Source of the DNA: Bacidia rubella
Lineage: Eukaryota; Ascomycota; Lecanoromycetes; Lecanorales; Ramalinaceae
NCBI GenBank assembly: GCA_032158265.1
Contig: JAVTIF010000001.1
Coordinates: 2,108,001 to 2,172,000 of the forward strand
Reading direction: 5' to 3'
DNA: 64,000 bases
Shown: one piece after another, positions 20,607 to 32,639 of the stretch
Numbering within the stretch: the first letter of the stretch is position 1
Layout of the letters: each line of letters opens with the position of its first letter
Notes under the pieces: model-generated
Told to the model about the DNA's origin: nothing
The model's input: only the letters and a program-made list of their open reading frames with translations
Database searches by the model: none
Made by a program: the position numbers and the translations under genes

Positions 20607-21636
20607 ATGGGGGAGCCCAACCTCCAAGAAATCCATGATGTCCTCTTCTCCCTCGCACTCAAAGCGGGACAAATGATAACATCGGCCAACCCCTCCACCG
20701 TCGACACAAAAAAGAACTGTACCTACCCATCCCACCCCTCTCCCTCCCCTGGATCTTCACTGACAGCCTCCCCTCCCCTCCCCAGCCTCCGACCTCGTAA
20801 CGGAAACCGACAAAGCAGTCGAGCACTTCGTCTCCACAACCCTCTCATCCCAGTACCCCACCTACACCTTCCTCGGCGAAGAAACCTCCACATCCGGAAC
20901 CCTCCCCTCCGACCCCACATTCGTAGTCGACCCCATCGACGGCACCACGAACTTCGTGCACGGCCACCCCTACGTGTCCATCTCCCTCGCGTTCTGCCAC
21001 CACCGCAAACCCCTCGTCGGAATCGTCTACAACCCCTTCACGCAGCAGATCTACCACGCCATCAAGGGACAGGGTGCATACTTAACTGCCCCGGGGCTAC
21101 CTACTAGTACGCCCACGACGCCCGCCGAGCAGGCAGAGGGATTGGACAACGTGAAACCCGTGATCGCAGCATACATGACACGAAAACTCCCGCTCAAACA
21201 ACCATCCCCCAAACTATCGGGCCTGGACAGCTGCATCGTAGCCGTAGAATGGGGCAACGAGCGTCGCGGGCACAATTTCCAAGTCAAGCATAAAACATTC
21301 GAGGCGCTGGCTGCGGAGAAGGGGGAAGAGGGTGGGGGGAGGATGGTGCATACGCTACGCTCGCTGGGGAGTGCGGCGTTGAATTGTGGGGCCGTGGCGA
21401 GGGGGGATGTGGATGTTTATTGGGAGGGGGGGTGCTGGGCGTGGGATATTGCGGCGGGTTGGGTTATTGTTGAGGAGGCTGGGGGGAGGGTTGTTGGGGG
21501 GAATGAGGGGGAGTGGGAGGTGGGGGTGGATGGGAGGAGGTATTTAGTTGTTAGGGGGGCGGGGGAAGGGGGGGAGGGGCAGAGGGAGTTGATTGAGGAG
21601 TTTTGGGGGGCGGTGAGGGGACGGTTGGAGTATTGA
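20607..21636 (+). CDS. inositol monophosphatase family protein
   Basis: Exons 20607-20718 and 20786-21636 give 320 residues. The intron begins GTACCT, contains CTGAC, and ends in a pyrimidine tract with CCCAG. The start lies in a near-ideal context (GCCACCATGG). Family motifs are complete: SDLVTETDKAVE, the GEET metal-binding Glu, DPIDGTTNFVHG (Asp86 and Asp89) and the C-terminal WAWDIAAGW motif (Asp near 257). These are the Mg-binding and Li-sensitive-site residues of the inositol-1-phosphatase/QutG fold. The enzyme releases inositol from inositol monophosphates, in the cytosol. The last 350 bases are extremely G-rich on the coding strand. Its 3' end converges on the secreted gene at 21805-22496, with only 168 bases between stops. 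Confidence 0.9.
21554..21579 (+). other. potential G-quadruplex motif
   Basis: Runs of 6, 5, 7 and 4 guanines are separated by spacers of 1-2 bases, which meets the usual definition of an intramolecular quadruplex motif. It lies near the 3' end of the phosphatase coding region. The motif is visible; folding is inference. Confidence 0.6.
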
Positions 21637-21804
21637 GGGCATGTTGGGAATAGATCTCGGATGTCGTTGTGATATCTTTTGGCTAACGAACGTCGGACAT
21701 AGATGATAAAGTTGGACATATCCATCAACAATCTTGGATAAACCTTTTCCCCTTAATCCATATTCTTCCTCCCCTGCTCCCCCACTTTCCCACCCCCCTC
21801 CACA

Positions 21805-22496
21805 TCAACCAACCACCCCCTCATCCCTCGCAATCGTCCCCTCCATAACAACCATCCCCTTCCCATCAACAACCCCCCAAACCTCAAACTTCTCCCCCCC
21901 CTCAAGTGCCCCCTGCTTATACCCCTTGGCCACTAACTTCATAACCTGAAAAACATCTTGATACTTCAGCCTTGCCTCCCGGGCGGGTGGGACACCCCCA
22001 TCACCTAGCCCCATCCCACCACCACCCCCACCAACCGGACTCCCACCAACCGCACCATCCAGCACCACAGCCACCCCATCCTTCGCAAATCGATCCGACA
22101 AGGGAAAATTTTTGTCCCAATTATTTGGGTCGGCGGGGGAAGCGATAGAGTATGCGTAGGCGTGGAGGGTTGAGAGGACTGTTAGGGCGGGGGGGAAGGG
22201 TGGGGGCGGTGGAGGGGGAGATGAGGGGTTAAATGGCGAAGGGGAGGAGGATGGCGGGGTGTAGGGTGTGAAGGTTATGTTTTTGAGAGCGATTTGCGGG
22301 TTTTGGAGGGGAGCGGGGGGGCTGTGGGGGGGTTAGCTTTGTTGCTGTTTTGGACTTTTTGGGGGAAGGGAGGGGATGGGAGAGGATGGGAGCGGACGTA
22401 CTCGAAGGAGATGGTGTAGAGAGGGGGTGTTGGCGATGTTGTGCTGAGGGACAGCAAGGATGCCAGGGTCACCAGAAGGGTGGTGGTGGTTTTCAT
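21805..22496 (-). CDS. secreted protein, L-x-G-x-x-[RK]-F family member 1
   Basis: Exons 22496-22402 and 22321-21805 give 203 residues. The 80-base intron (GTACGT, GCTAAC, CCACAG) is phase 2 and follows LYTISF. The leader MKTTTTLLVTLASLLSLSTTS reads as a signal peptide. The mature chain has a Pro/Ser-rich region with eight prolines in a row, then a DGVAVVLDGA strand, a Gly-rich loop, a helix LKYQDVFQVMKLVAKGY and the C-terminal block LEGGEKFEVW...VVMEGTI. Order and intron position match the genes at 23799-24396 and 24852-25424. It is the most diverged copy, lies on the opposite strand and is longer because of the Pro and Gly insertions. No cysteines in the mature part. Function unknown. Confidence 0.6.
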
Positions 22497-23798
22497 CGTT
22501 ATTGGTGGTTTTGGGATGAGTTGATAGGGTGTTGTGTGCTTCTCGGACGGAGGTTCACAGGCGGCAAACTTCGTTGGCAGAGCTGAATATATATGTTGAT
22601 TGGGCACAGAGTTTCAGGCAAGGGCAATCAGGGACACAAGCCGTGTACCCATTTGGGGTATACGCGCATCTCGACGAGTATCCACAACACAGCCACACAT
22701 GAACCGGTCTTCAAAGGTGTGAGGCGACTAAATATAGCCATTCGCTGAGACTGGGAAGAGACTGAGGAGGATCAAGGGAAAAATCATTGTTTTTGATCCA
22801 CGACAATGAATAGGTGGAGTTGTTGAAATAAGGAAAGGGCGAGGAACGCACATGTGACAGGGCGGCATGAATTATACTTTGTGTGCTGGTATACAGGTTG
22901 GTGAAGGATTGTTGATTGTTTTGTATTGATGGTGTTGCTGGAGATTTCACCAAGATCATCTCTCAGCCCCCTTCGTGTTTTGTTTTTTACCTTGTGACGA
23001 TCAATGGGAATGCGTGAGGTACTTCACGTGCATCTCTTTGCCCCCATCCCCTATCTTTCCGGGAAATGTGGAGATCCTTAGAGCAAGGGCAGTTCACAAG
23101 GATGTATTTGGTATGCTTTCAGGTAGCGACGACATCAAAATGGTGTATAAACAGCAGATAGCCCGTCTAGACCGTGTATAGCTCATTTCGCACGTTAGAC
23201 CATCCACTATGGTCCATAGAGGAACTCAATCCTCCGGTGCCTGCGCCGTGAGCCAGCCGCATGGTTCTTGTGCACTTGCATACGTAACACGTGGTGTTAG
23301 TTATCCGCGAGTCATGTTCTCTTCTGCGCCAAGTATTCAGAGCTCAGGAACCAGACTTAGTTCCGAGATCTTTGGTGTCTTGCGACGCGTGGAAGAGCGA
23401 AACAATGTCTCAAGAGGATTTGGATTTGTATGCGAGCAAAAGGCTTGAGCGTCAACTGGGGATGGAGATGATGTCAGATGATGCAGAAGGTCGTCCTCGA
23501 TATCCGTAAGTATCCTTGTTGCTTATTCTCATGATGCTCGGAGCATTGGATGTCGGCAGCTGTAATCTGTATATGTCAAGCAGGAGCTCCGTGTGTGTGT
23601 TTCCTCATCTCGGAGAGCCTTTGATCATTGTCACCGTTGCGACAGCACCGTTGCGCATATCAAGTGAAGTGAGGCTTTTGAGTGTGTCTCAAGGCGCGAT
23701 AGCCAGCATTCGAAATACCTCTGATAAGCAGGACCTGAGTTCAGTGATCAACCTAGGGGCAGCCTCCATTGACCACACTGAAGCAATAGACTCTCAAA
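22497..23798. other. spacer inside the secreted-gene cluster
   Basis: A TATATAT stretch near 22588 and a CCAAT box on the minus strand near 22602 sit about 90-105 bases upstream of the ATG at 22496 and are plausible promoter elements. A possible small spliced frame at 23405-23809 overlaps the next gene and is not accepted. Otherwise nothing seen. Confidence 0.4.
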
Positions 23799-24396
23799 AT
23801 GTGGAATGACATACCATCACTCTTCGCCACTTTGATTCTACTTACCGCCTGCAATGCATCGCCCGTCCCTCCACCCTCATCACAGTTAGATGAAGCAACA
23901 ATCTACAACATAACAGCGTATGTCCATCGCATCCCCAGTCTTTCCTTCCCCTCATTCCCTCACTCACCGACCCCTCAACAGTCTCTTCGACCCCCATCCC
24001 GCCCCCTCAAACGAATATCTCACAATAAACTACCTCTCCCCCTCACCCTATCCCGCAGACCCCGCCTTCCCTGGCCGCACAAAAGTAGCATTTGCATTCC
24101 TCTCCTTCTACAACTCCATCGGATACAACGATCCGCAACAAAGCTTTCCACCAAACATGAAATTCGATAAATATGGAATTGAGATTGTCTTGAACAACAC
24201 CACGCCCGCGGAGGATCCTTTGACGTATTTTACGGCGGTTAGTGTACTGCAGCAGGCTGGGGTCAAGTACTTCAGCACATCTTTGCATGGGCCACAGCGG
24301 TTCGAGGCGTTTGTGGCCCAGACGGAGGGGGGCAATGCGTCAAGGGTGTTGGTTGGGGATATAGTCAGGCCGGCTGCAGCTCCGAGTGTGGGGTGA
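23799..24396 (+). CDS. secreted protein, L-x-G-x-x-[RK]-F family member 2
   Basis: Exons 23799-23917 and 23982-24396 give 177 residues. The 64-base intron (GTATGT, CTCAC, CAACAG) is phase 2 and follows IYNIT. The leader MWNDIPSLFATLILLTACNAS is a signal peptide. The mature part has a YLSPSPYP Pro-rich stretch, a YGIEIVLNNT strand, a hydrophobic helix and the C-terminal block SLHGPQRFEAF...RVLVGDIV. Exon 2 has the same length (415 bases) as exon 2 of the next gene, with which it shares LxGPQRF. It resembles the genes on both sides in layout, so local duplication is likely. Two N-glycosylation sequons are present. Confidence 0.65.
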
Positions 24397-24851
24397 GGAT
24401 TAGTGTTGTGTCCGTGATCTTTTGTTGGGCAGGGGGAGCGAGATTTGATGATACTTCCCTGATAGAGGTTCGCTTCGAGTTGTATAAGGTGGGAACGTTA
24501 GAGAGCCTCTGCTCCCGGATTTCCAGATTTGTTGGCCATGGAATTTGCAAAGTTTGAACATGTTAATTCAGTATCGACGACGCGTGGTGACGATGCCGTC
24601 CCTTCAGTTGGTGATGTGTGGCAAGCTCACCGCTACCCATATTACAAGCTGGTTTCCAGTTATGTAAGGAGGCTCTTCTGCCTTATTGATTAGGGCCCGA
24701 GCAACGTGCTGGTCATGGAACAATGTTTCGCGCCACACACACAGCGTCCGAGCGCCTGCCTGCTCATGTCTCAAACGGTTGTTCGGAGAGCTGTTGGTCA
24801 AGCCGGTAATTACTTTCACCCTCTGCTGCCTTTCAACCTCATGCATCCATT
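24397..24851. other. spacer between tandem secreted genes
   Basis: No gene seen. Probable promoter of the downstream copy. Confidence 0.4.
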
Positions 24852-25424
24852 ATGATAGCCTTCGGCTTCTTCCTGTTAGCCCTAATCAACTGCATCGGCC
24901 TAAGCAAGGCTCTGCCGGCTCAAGTTCAGTACTTCAGTCTTTACAACACATCTCAGTGCGTCGTTCTCTAGCCATCAAAGCTGTCATACTAATTCGTTGT
25001 TCGATTAAGAATTGATGGTGACCCAAACGCCCTCCATGCCCTCCCAAAACCCGCCTACGTGATCTTCGACCAACCGTCTCCCTTTCCACCACCGTCACCC
25101 TCCAGTTCTTTTCCCCTACCAGACGAAGTCGCAGAGATACTGGAGTGGCTATTTACTGAGCTGGCCATGTACGGCGAGGCTCCCTTCCCAGCGAGAAGGA
25201 CGTTGCCGCATGAAGGTATCACGCTCGACCTGATTCGTAGAGCGCCGCCAGACTTCACTTTAGTGTATGGGGATGTCGCCGGCACACTGCTGACGGCGAA
25301 GAGTGAGTACCTTGAGATGGGTCTACAAGGACCGCAGAGGTTTCGCGTGTACAGTACCGTGCAGGGTGAGACGGGCCAGGAACAGGTACAGATATTGACG
25401 GGGATTATCTTGGAGGAGGGATGA
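24852..25424 (+). CDS. secreted protein, L-x-G-x-x-[RK]-F family member 3
   Basis: Exons 24852-24955 and 25010-25424 give 172 residues. The 54-base intron begins GTGCGT, contains a TACTAAT branch site and ends TTAAG; it is phase 2 and follows LYNTS. The leader MIAFGFFLLALINCIGLSKA is a signal peptide. The mature part has YVIFDQPSPFPPPS, a helix around EILEWLFTELAMY, an HEGITLDLIRRAP strand and the block GLQGPQRFRVY...VQILTGIIL. The last block is the best match to member 2. The AAG acceptor is unusual but is the only one that keeps the frame. Function unknown. A host-facing or cell-wall role is possible for a secreted orphan but is not shown. Confidence 0.6.
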
Positions 25425-25986
25425 GATCCGGACGCGAAAAGGTGTATATAACGTAAAATAGCAATCGGAATGCTCTTCGAGCACTAAGGCACGCTCCATG
25501 TCGTTGCTCAAGGGGATCGACTAACTAAAGTTCGAAAGCTTCAGGATACGGTGCAATTCCAGACAAGAAGCAACAGTCGCGAGAGTTGGTATGAATTCTT
25601 CACCAATTGTTGTACGGGCGCTGCAGAGTAAAGATGAATCGCCATAAGTAGTAATGAAAAGCTAGGTCTGATGTTCGATGAAGGACCGGCTAATCTTCAA
25701 AAAGGTGGAGTGTAAAGTGCATCAGGCATCGTTGACGAATAACACCATCCCAAATCAAACAAGCTGAACGATGGATCTGCACGTTAGTATGATTTGCAAG
25801 TAGTCATATTACCAATCTATCTATTTACCGCCCAAATTTGCCTGTACACAAACTCCGTCTGTGCGTGTCTTTGCAGACCTCAATCAAAACATCTAACAGT
25901 GATAAAAACCAAGCATGCCTCCCACGGTGCCTGATACGCCTGCTCGCCGCCAGATCTGCTCCAAGCAATCCATCCTTTTGGCGCAC
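25425..25986. other. spacer between tail-to-tail genes
   Basis: Lies between the 3' end of the third secreted gene and the 3' end of FAS2. It should hold both terminators. No gene seen. Confidence 0.45.
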
Positions 25987-28900
25987 TCAAAACTTCGATA
26001 CCGCAATGGCAATAGCCTGGCTCTCGCTATGGCTCAGACTGACATTCACGCTCTTCACGCCCGCGAGATCCGCCGCCGATTTTGCTCGACCATGAAGCTG
26101 TCAAATTCGTTAGCACTCATAATCTTTGCCCGAAAACTAGGATGTACTCACAACGACCACAGGTGCGCCCGTCTCCCCATCGCTAGCGACCTCGATATCT
26201 CTCAAGCCGGCTCCAGCACCTTTGCTCTGCACGCCCAAACTCTTGAACACCGCCTCCTTCGCGCTCCACCGTCCCGTAAAGGAAGCTCTAGGATCAGCAG
26301 CCTTGCGGCAGTACGCTTGCTCTTTGTCAGTGAAATTCCGGTCTATGAAGGTTTGGTTGTCAATGTTAACGGCGGAAAGAGACTCCACGTCCACGCCGAC
26401 TTTGCTGTTATCGCTTGCTGCAGCTTTGGAGAGCTGCTCGACCATTTGCCTCGTCTGTTCCTCTGAAGGGTCTTTGGCAGGCTTATGTGCGCCGTTGACT
26501 GGATACCTAAGCTCAGAGGATTTCTTGTCCCAATTCACGCGAGAAGTGGGGTCGAGGAAGACTTTGCTCTGCTGGGCATCGTCGTACGGGGAGTGTGACT
26601 TGGCGACGAAGAGAGTGTTGGAGATCATGCCGTTGTGGAAGTAGCGGTAGGCTTTCTTCTGGCGGGCAAGGTTCTTTTGTCGGTAGGTTTGATACTGCGC
26701 CTGATCGAGAGTCGCGAAGAGGTATTTTGGATGGATGCCGATGACTTGGGCGCCTTTCTGACCGAAACCGAAGGAGGTGACAGAAAAGGCTTTGATACCG
26801 TCCGTCTGGATTGAGCGAGAGGGATAGACAATATAGTCGAACTTCTCCATGATTTTGTCAACGTTATCAGCATTGCGGTTGCCAGGGACGAGACCACTGT
26901 TGAGGACTTGGAGGCAACCGTTCATCATCCAGGCACCTGCAGCACCCTTTGGATGGCCGGTAAGGTATTTCTGAAAGATGCCGAGGAGGGCGTTGCCCTT
27001 CTTGCGCCCAAGATGCTTCATCTGTTGGCAGATCACGTCTGACTCGTTCTTGTCGTTAGCAACCGTAGACGTACCGTGGAACGAGGCAACACCAAGGTCG
27101 TCAACTGTGAGACCCCAGGTAGCCAGCGCACCTCGCATTGGAGCGATCCGCGAGTCCTGCTTCCAGAAATTGTTGCCCAAGCTGTACATGGCTTCTTTCT
27201 CCTGTCGCTTGGCCTCTCGGTCGATATGACCTGCACGGTCCTGCATGTATTCAGACTCATTGAAGTCACTACCCTGAGACTTCATAGCTGCAACTTCTTC
27301 CTGCATATACATGAGCTCCGATTCTTGCCATTGCTTGATCTGTTGTTTCCTTGAGTCGAGCTGTCGCTTTCTGTATTTGATGTCAAGGAGAGGTGAGGGG
27401 AACTTAGATGGCGTTTCTCGTGCTGTGGTAAGAACACCTTGGCCTGGCGCAGGAACTGAGCGGCCGATCTTGTCTGTCGCAGTAGCAGTCAAGCCAAGAA
27501 GGCCATAGATCGGTACACCCATGTCCAAAGCCAGCTGAGCAGTCATCAGAACCTGCATGCCGCATCCTTGAGATTCCATGAAACCATTTCGTGTCGTAGT
27601 AGTTGGTCGGGACATCTCCTGTGGCGTTCTGCCATGAGCAAATTCATCTTCGGCATTGCTGGTGGCTTTCATGTTTGCGAACTCATACGAGCCCTCTTCT
27701 TGGAAATCATCAAAACCGCCAACAAGGCATATCCTGGCCTTGCCCTCAACGATAGTCTCGTAGCCAATGTCCACAGATTCAACAGCTGTAGCACAAGCAC
27801 CGACGGGCGTCTTGATAGGACCAGTAGACGAGAGGAGCAACATGTTGACCCAAGCGCTCATGGTGTTGATGAAAGACTCCTGAAGTATATCCTTTTGAAG
27901 CGGTTTGTCCAAGAAACGATCTTTGTACATTCCACGTAGGGCAGTAGTACCACCAATGCCAGAGCCGACGCAATTGCCGACTTCAGATATGTGAACGTAT
28001 TTGTAGAACTCGTAAGGATCCGTAACACCAGAAGATATCAGTGCCTCTGCGGTGCAGACCAGCACGTAAAGCGTGACCGGATCGACTTGTGAGATAATGT
28101 CGTCGGGAATGCCGTAAGTCTTCGCGTTCCATCCTGTAGGTATCTGGCCTGCAACAAGGCGATCGAATTTCAAGGCTTTGGGAATGAGAAGCGTAGCACC
28201 CTTCCTCAGACGGACGGTAAACTCGCCGGACTCTATAGCAAATACCTCAACCTTGTCGCCGTGCTCAAGCTTGAATTCATCAGCAAGCTCCTTTGAAGCT
28301 TCGAAAGGATCAAGGTCCTCCTGAATGACGATCTCTTGCATGAGCTGCTTCTTGTTGGGGTCATAGCCGTTGAAGAGCTCAGGCTCGATCAGGCGGATAC
28401 CGGAGTGGTCTAGGACATGCTTCTCGTACTTCCCTTTGACATCTTTGTCGTCGACTGGGTCTCCAGTCTTGGCATCGACCCAGCCGGAGTACGATTTACC
28501 CTTGAGTGGACCGTTGTGATTTCGAATGAGACCCATCATCCATGCCATCTCGACACAACCTTCTAAAGAGAACTTGCCATAAGCTTCCATTTCCCATCTT
28601 GTGCGTGCATTGCCCCAAGGCCCAATCTCGGAGAAGCCAGTGACAACGACCACTTTTTCAAGATCGACCATGCCTTGAAGATTCTTGTTGAGTGGCTCGA
28701 TGTCCTTCTTCCAGTCAGGCAGCTCGGGGAATTGGTATTTGATATTGGCGCGGGGCTCGACGGTGACTTTCTTATACAAAGCCTCGCTCTCTTCCCCATT
28801 CACGATCTTATTCTCAATAGCAGTCTCCTTCGTTACAGCATTTCGGATCTCGCTCGTATCCATAATCTCTTTGCGTAATTTGAACATGACATTCTTCAAG

Positions 28901-31706
28901 TCAGGAATAAACTGCAAGCCGCCGTTGAGATCAGCGAAGACGGGCTCATTCTGACAAATGTTGACTATCGTTGGAGCCATCAAGCCAAGCAAGTTGAAGG
29001 CCATCTCTTGCTGAGAGAACGTTCGCACACCATACTTTTCAACGCCTTCTGCTACAATGTTGTTGCCAGACATGAGACCTGTACCGCGAGTCCAACCAAT
29101 GACGGCACCGCAGATTGTAAGGAAGTTGCCCCAAGTTTCCGAATGCCATCGGTTGAACAGGGTCTCTAGCGCGAGTTTGGATTCTGAGTAGAGACCGTCA
29201 TTACCAAAGGTGCCATGGTTGGGCGACAACGGGAGAACAATCTGTGCTGGTCGAGTCTCGAAACCTCTTGCTTGCTTCTGGGTTTTGACGGATCCAAGAA
29301 GTCTGAGAAGGTTGGTCAACATTATGCGGTGAGCGAGCTCGGATTTTGAATCGATGCTGTCAATCTCCCGTCCATTTTCAGGGATAGCAGCGAAAGGCAC
29401 AACATAGTCTAGGTCCCAGCCAAGCCCCTTTTTGGTGTCATAGATGTAATCGATGAGCGCCTCAACGTCTTGTTTACTGCCTTGGTTGAAAGGAACGACA
29501 ACGAGTTGAGAACCTCGGGATCCAAAGCGTGCGTACATTGATTGGTAGTATTCCGTTACCTCGCGCGAGAATCTGCTGGTTGTGACGACGACTTTGGCGC
29601 CACCACTAATCAAACCCTGCAGGACCTCAGCCCCGATAGAGCCAGCACCTGCACCAGTCATCAAAGCGTTCTTGCCCTGGAATGTGACGCCAGACTTGGC
29701 AGCTTGCTCTAAGCCATCGAGATAGAGACCAGTGAGCTTCTTGCTGTATTCCCAGCCGTGTTCGTCCTTGCGCTTTAGATGCAAGAAGGGGATCGTCTCG
29801 ACCTTGCCCTGCTTCAAGTGGCCATTCACAGTCGGGCGAGTCCCATTCTTTCCTGGCTTCTTGGCAGCACCGTTCATTGCCTTTCCATTTTCGACTGGCA
29901 TGATTTGACCCTCACTCATAGCAAGAGAGCGGATGACATTTTCGTAGAGAGTCTTGATCTGTAACTGCGATGTCTTCGAGAGCTTGTGTTGTTGCTTGAT
30001 AAGCTTGTAGATTCTGCCAAGATCATTCTGCACCTTTGTGCGATTACCGTATTCGGAGATTTTGCCGCCTTCAGCCATCTCTTGGACATAGTGCTCAAGT
30101 TTCCTAGCGCTTGGGCGAGCAACTTCAGCATAGCTTAGATTGCCCCGGCCATCGATAGACGTCTGAGGGCCTGTCGGAACAGCGACATCTTTAAAGACGG
30201 GAGCTTCGTTGATGACATCGTTACAGTTGTCTATCAGCTGTTCACCGAGCTGTTTGGCCAACTTGTAAGTCTCACCTCGCTCTGTGGGGCAGGTATCCAT
30301 GTGATACTGCATGAAATCGAGCAAAAGCGGGTTTGACCGATTCATGATCCGGATGCACCGGCTGACGATTTCTCGATCAATGGTCTGGAGTCGGCCGAAG
30401 ATGATGTCGTAGTACATAGAGAGCGCATCCTGACGTGCCCAGTTCCAGTCTGAGTCATATATTCTAGCTTTGAGGGAATTGAAAGAAGGCTCGATACCGT
30501 TAGCATAGAATTCTCCATGTTCTGTGTTCCATAGATCCAGCTGAGCTTGAAGCACTTTCTGTGACTCTTGTGAACCAATGTATGCCTTGTCACCTGCCCT
30601 AAGGTCCATCTTGAGGTATCTAGCAAAGAGCTCTAATTGTTGCTTGAAGAGGGCTCGCTGATCTTTCGTGAGTGCATCGATAGCGGCAGGGTCCATCATC
30701 ATGCCACCACCAGCCGCGCCCGTATCACCGCCAGCAGAAGGAGAGGATAGAGTGATGCCAGCGGTAGAAGCATACTTGTTTGATGCATCGTCCAAGAATG
30801 CCTTGGCGTCTGCTTCAGAGCCTAATCTTGAAGCCGGCTCCATGGTGATGGCAAGTAAAAGAACGCCGTCTTGCCTTCCAGACCCCAGGCCCCACCTTGT
30901 CTCTAGATGTTTTCTCACCAAGCCCATGTTGAAGCCTCCAGGCATCTTTGACGAGACAAGTCGAGCAACGAGTGAGCTCGAGTGCTTGCCGAGTTGACCA
31001 TTGAATGTGGCCTGCATGGAGGCACCTAGTTCGTCTAGCGGTGTATCTTCAGGCTTCTCTGGTGTAGATCCGAATTCCTTGCCTAGATCACCTAATATTT
31101 CATTCTGAAGCGTCGATTTGCCTACAGACAGTGTCAGTACTCGCCAGCCAATTCATGGGATTACTGCATACCTCCGACAAGGTCCTTGATTGCTTTGCTA
31201 AGGGGAATCTCGGCCAGGGGCTTTTTCAACTTCTGGGCAATAAGAGATCTGACGACATCAACAGCTTGTACTGGGGCATCGGCAACAGCAGCAGCCGGAC
31301 CAGAACCAGCAGCTGGAGGAGGTGGTGCTGCGGCTGCGACAGGTGCTGAAGAGGGTGGAGAGGCTGAAGAAGAGCTTGGAGCTGGAGCATCCCCACCAGT
31401 AGGTGCAGCCTCTTCCTCCACAACGGGATCTATATCGTAGTATATTTCCTTAGCGTCTTTGTTGTAGCACAGAATCTGTCGTTGCACGGACTTTGCAGCA
31501 TCATACGCTTCATATTTCGAGGCCAAGGTCCGCTTAGCCATGCCACCCAGAGTGTCGGCAGGGCCGATCTCGACGATTCGCTCAGTGAGCTGATCCTTGA
31601 GGATGACATCTTGTGTTTCTATCCACCGGACTGGACTGGCAAATTGGTATGCTAGGAGTTCGACCAAAAGGGTATGGGCGAGCTCTTGCTCGACTTCGGG
31701 AGTCAT
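25987..31706 (-). CDS. FAS2: fatty acid synthase subunit alpha
   Basis: Three exons, 31706-31172, 31121-26152 and 26097-25987, give 1871 residues, the usual length. Intron 1 (50 bases, GTATGC..TGTAG) falls at GG|KS, so the codon for the phosphopantetheine Ser181 of the carrier domain is the second full codon of exon 2. Intron 2 (54 bases, GTGAGT, GCTAAC, GACAG) precedes a 36-codon last exon that completes the phosphopantetheinyl transferase domain and ends AIAVSKF. Domain order: C-terminal part of the malonyl/palmitoyl transferase, Ala/Pro-rich linker, acyl carrier, ketoreductase (TGAGAGSIGAEV; SxxxxxxxYSESK-like catalytic region), ketosynthase (GACATAVES with Cys1288; FHGTST; GHPKGAAGA) and the transferase (VGVDVES; WSAKEAVFKSLG). 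It works in the cytosolic alpha6beta6 complex that makes C16/C18 acyl-CoA. Confidence 0.97.
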
Positions 31707-32639
31707 GATGGCGGGAGTTTTACGTCCAGGGGACGGAAGTGAGGACGTGGAGTGAAGGAGGGGAGGTTGTTTAGCGAGAGCTCAGGATTGCATTGCGCAC
31801 TCTGTATTGATGATTTGGGAGGTTGGAGCAAAGAGTGGAGCGGAGGCGCAAAATTCAATTCGGATTTGGCTCGTTGGCGGCGGGAGGAGCAAGCTTTGAG
31901 CAAGGGGAGGGGAGAGGTAGGTCTTCTTCTAGTTCTATAATGGAGAGGAAGAAGGAGGTTGCTTGTGGAGTGTATAGAGATGGAGAAGAAAGTGACAATG
32001 CAAAGGATTTGATCTAGGTCGCACCTCGCCGGCGGAAGAAATAGTACTGCAAGAATTGTTGCTGGCTCTTGTTGCGTTGGGGATGAGGTTGCTGCAGGGG
32101 AAGCGTCATCCCGGGAGCTTCAGGAGCCAAGGCCAAAAAATCGATGAATTCTAGGGATCTAAGTGGTCTGTTGAATTGTTCTAGGCTCCTTCTAGCCTTA
32201 GCATCTTTATGGCGGGGTACTAGCCTCCGCCTAAACTCCGCAACATTCAAATTTTTAGGCTCAGGCTTCGGCCAAATCCAAGCTTGAAGATACCAATTGT
32301 TGCCTCAACAGATACGCTCGACCTTTTCTTTTTGCTCGAATCCTCAATTGTCTGACCTCTTGAGATACCCAATTCATAAGACATCTACATCCTCAATCCA
32401 TCATCTTATAATTGAGACACAGCTCAATTGACACCAGAAGCAGCTGCTCGTGACACCATCCACCGTTGCAGCTTCCAATTTGAATATGTGCACATAGTAA
32501 TTTACTTCTGAGCGCAGTACGTGGAGATGCGAACCCTAAATGCCGCACACAGTCTTGAAGAACCAGCCGACTGACCAGGCTATACAGGCACTTCAGTCCA
32601 CGAGACAGCCCTCTCCACTCCCTCAAAACATCCGCCGCG
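31707..32639. promoter_or_regulatory. bidirectional promoter of FAS2 and FAS1
   Basis: This 933-base gap separates the two divergent start codons and must hold both promoters. Three CCAAT pentamers occur in the FAS1-proximal half, at 32293, 32369 and 32476, which are candidate HAP-complex sites. A TATAA-like sequence lies near 31936 on the FAS2 side. I did not find a clear fatty-acid-regulator (FarA-type CCTCGG) site. Head-to-head placement would favour equal production of the two subunits; that is inference. Confidence 0.6.

Noticed and set aside
23405..23809. Possible spliced gene: ATG at 23405, GTAAGT donor near 23506, frame open to 23809.
   Set aside because: It overlaps the start of the secreted gene at 23799 in another frame, and the translated sequence has no motif or fold-like pattern.
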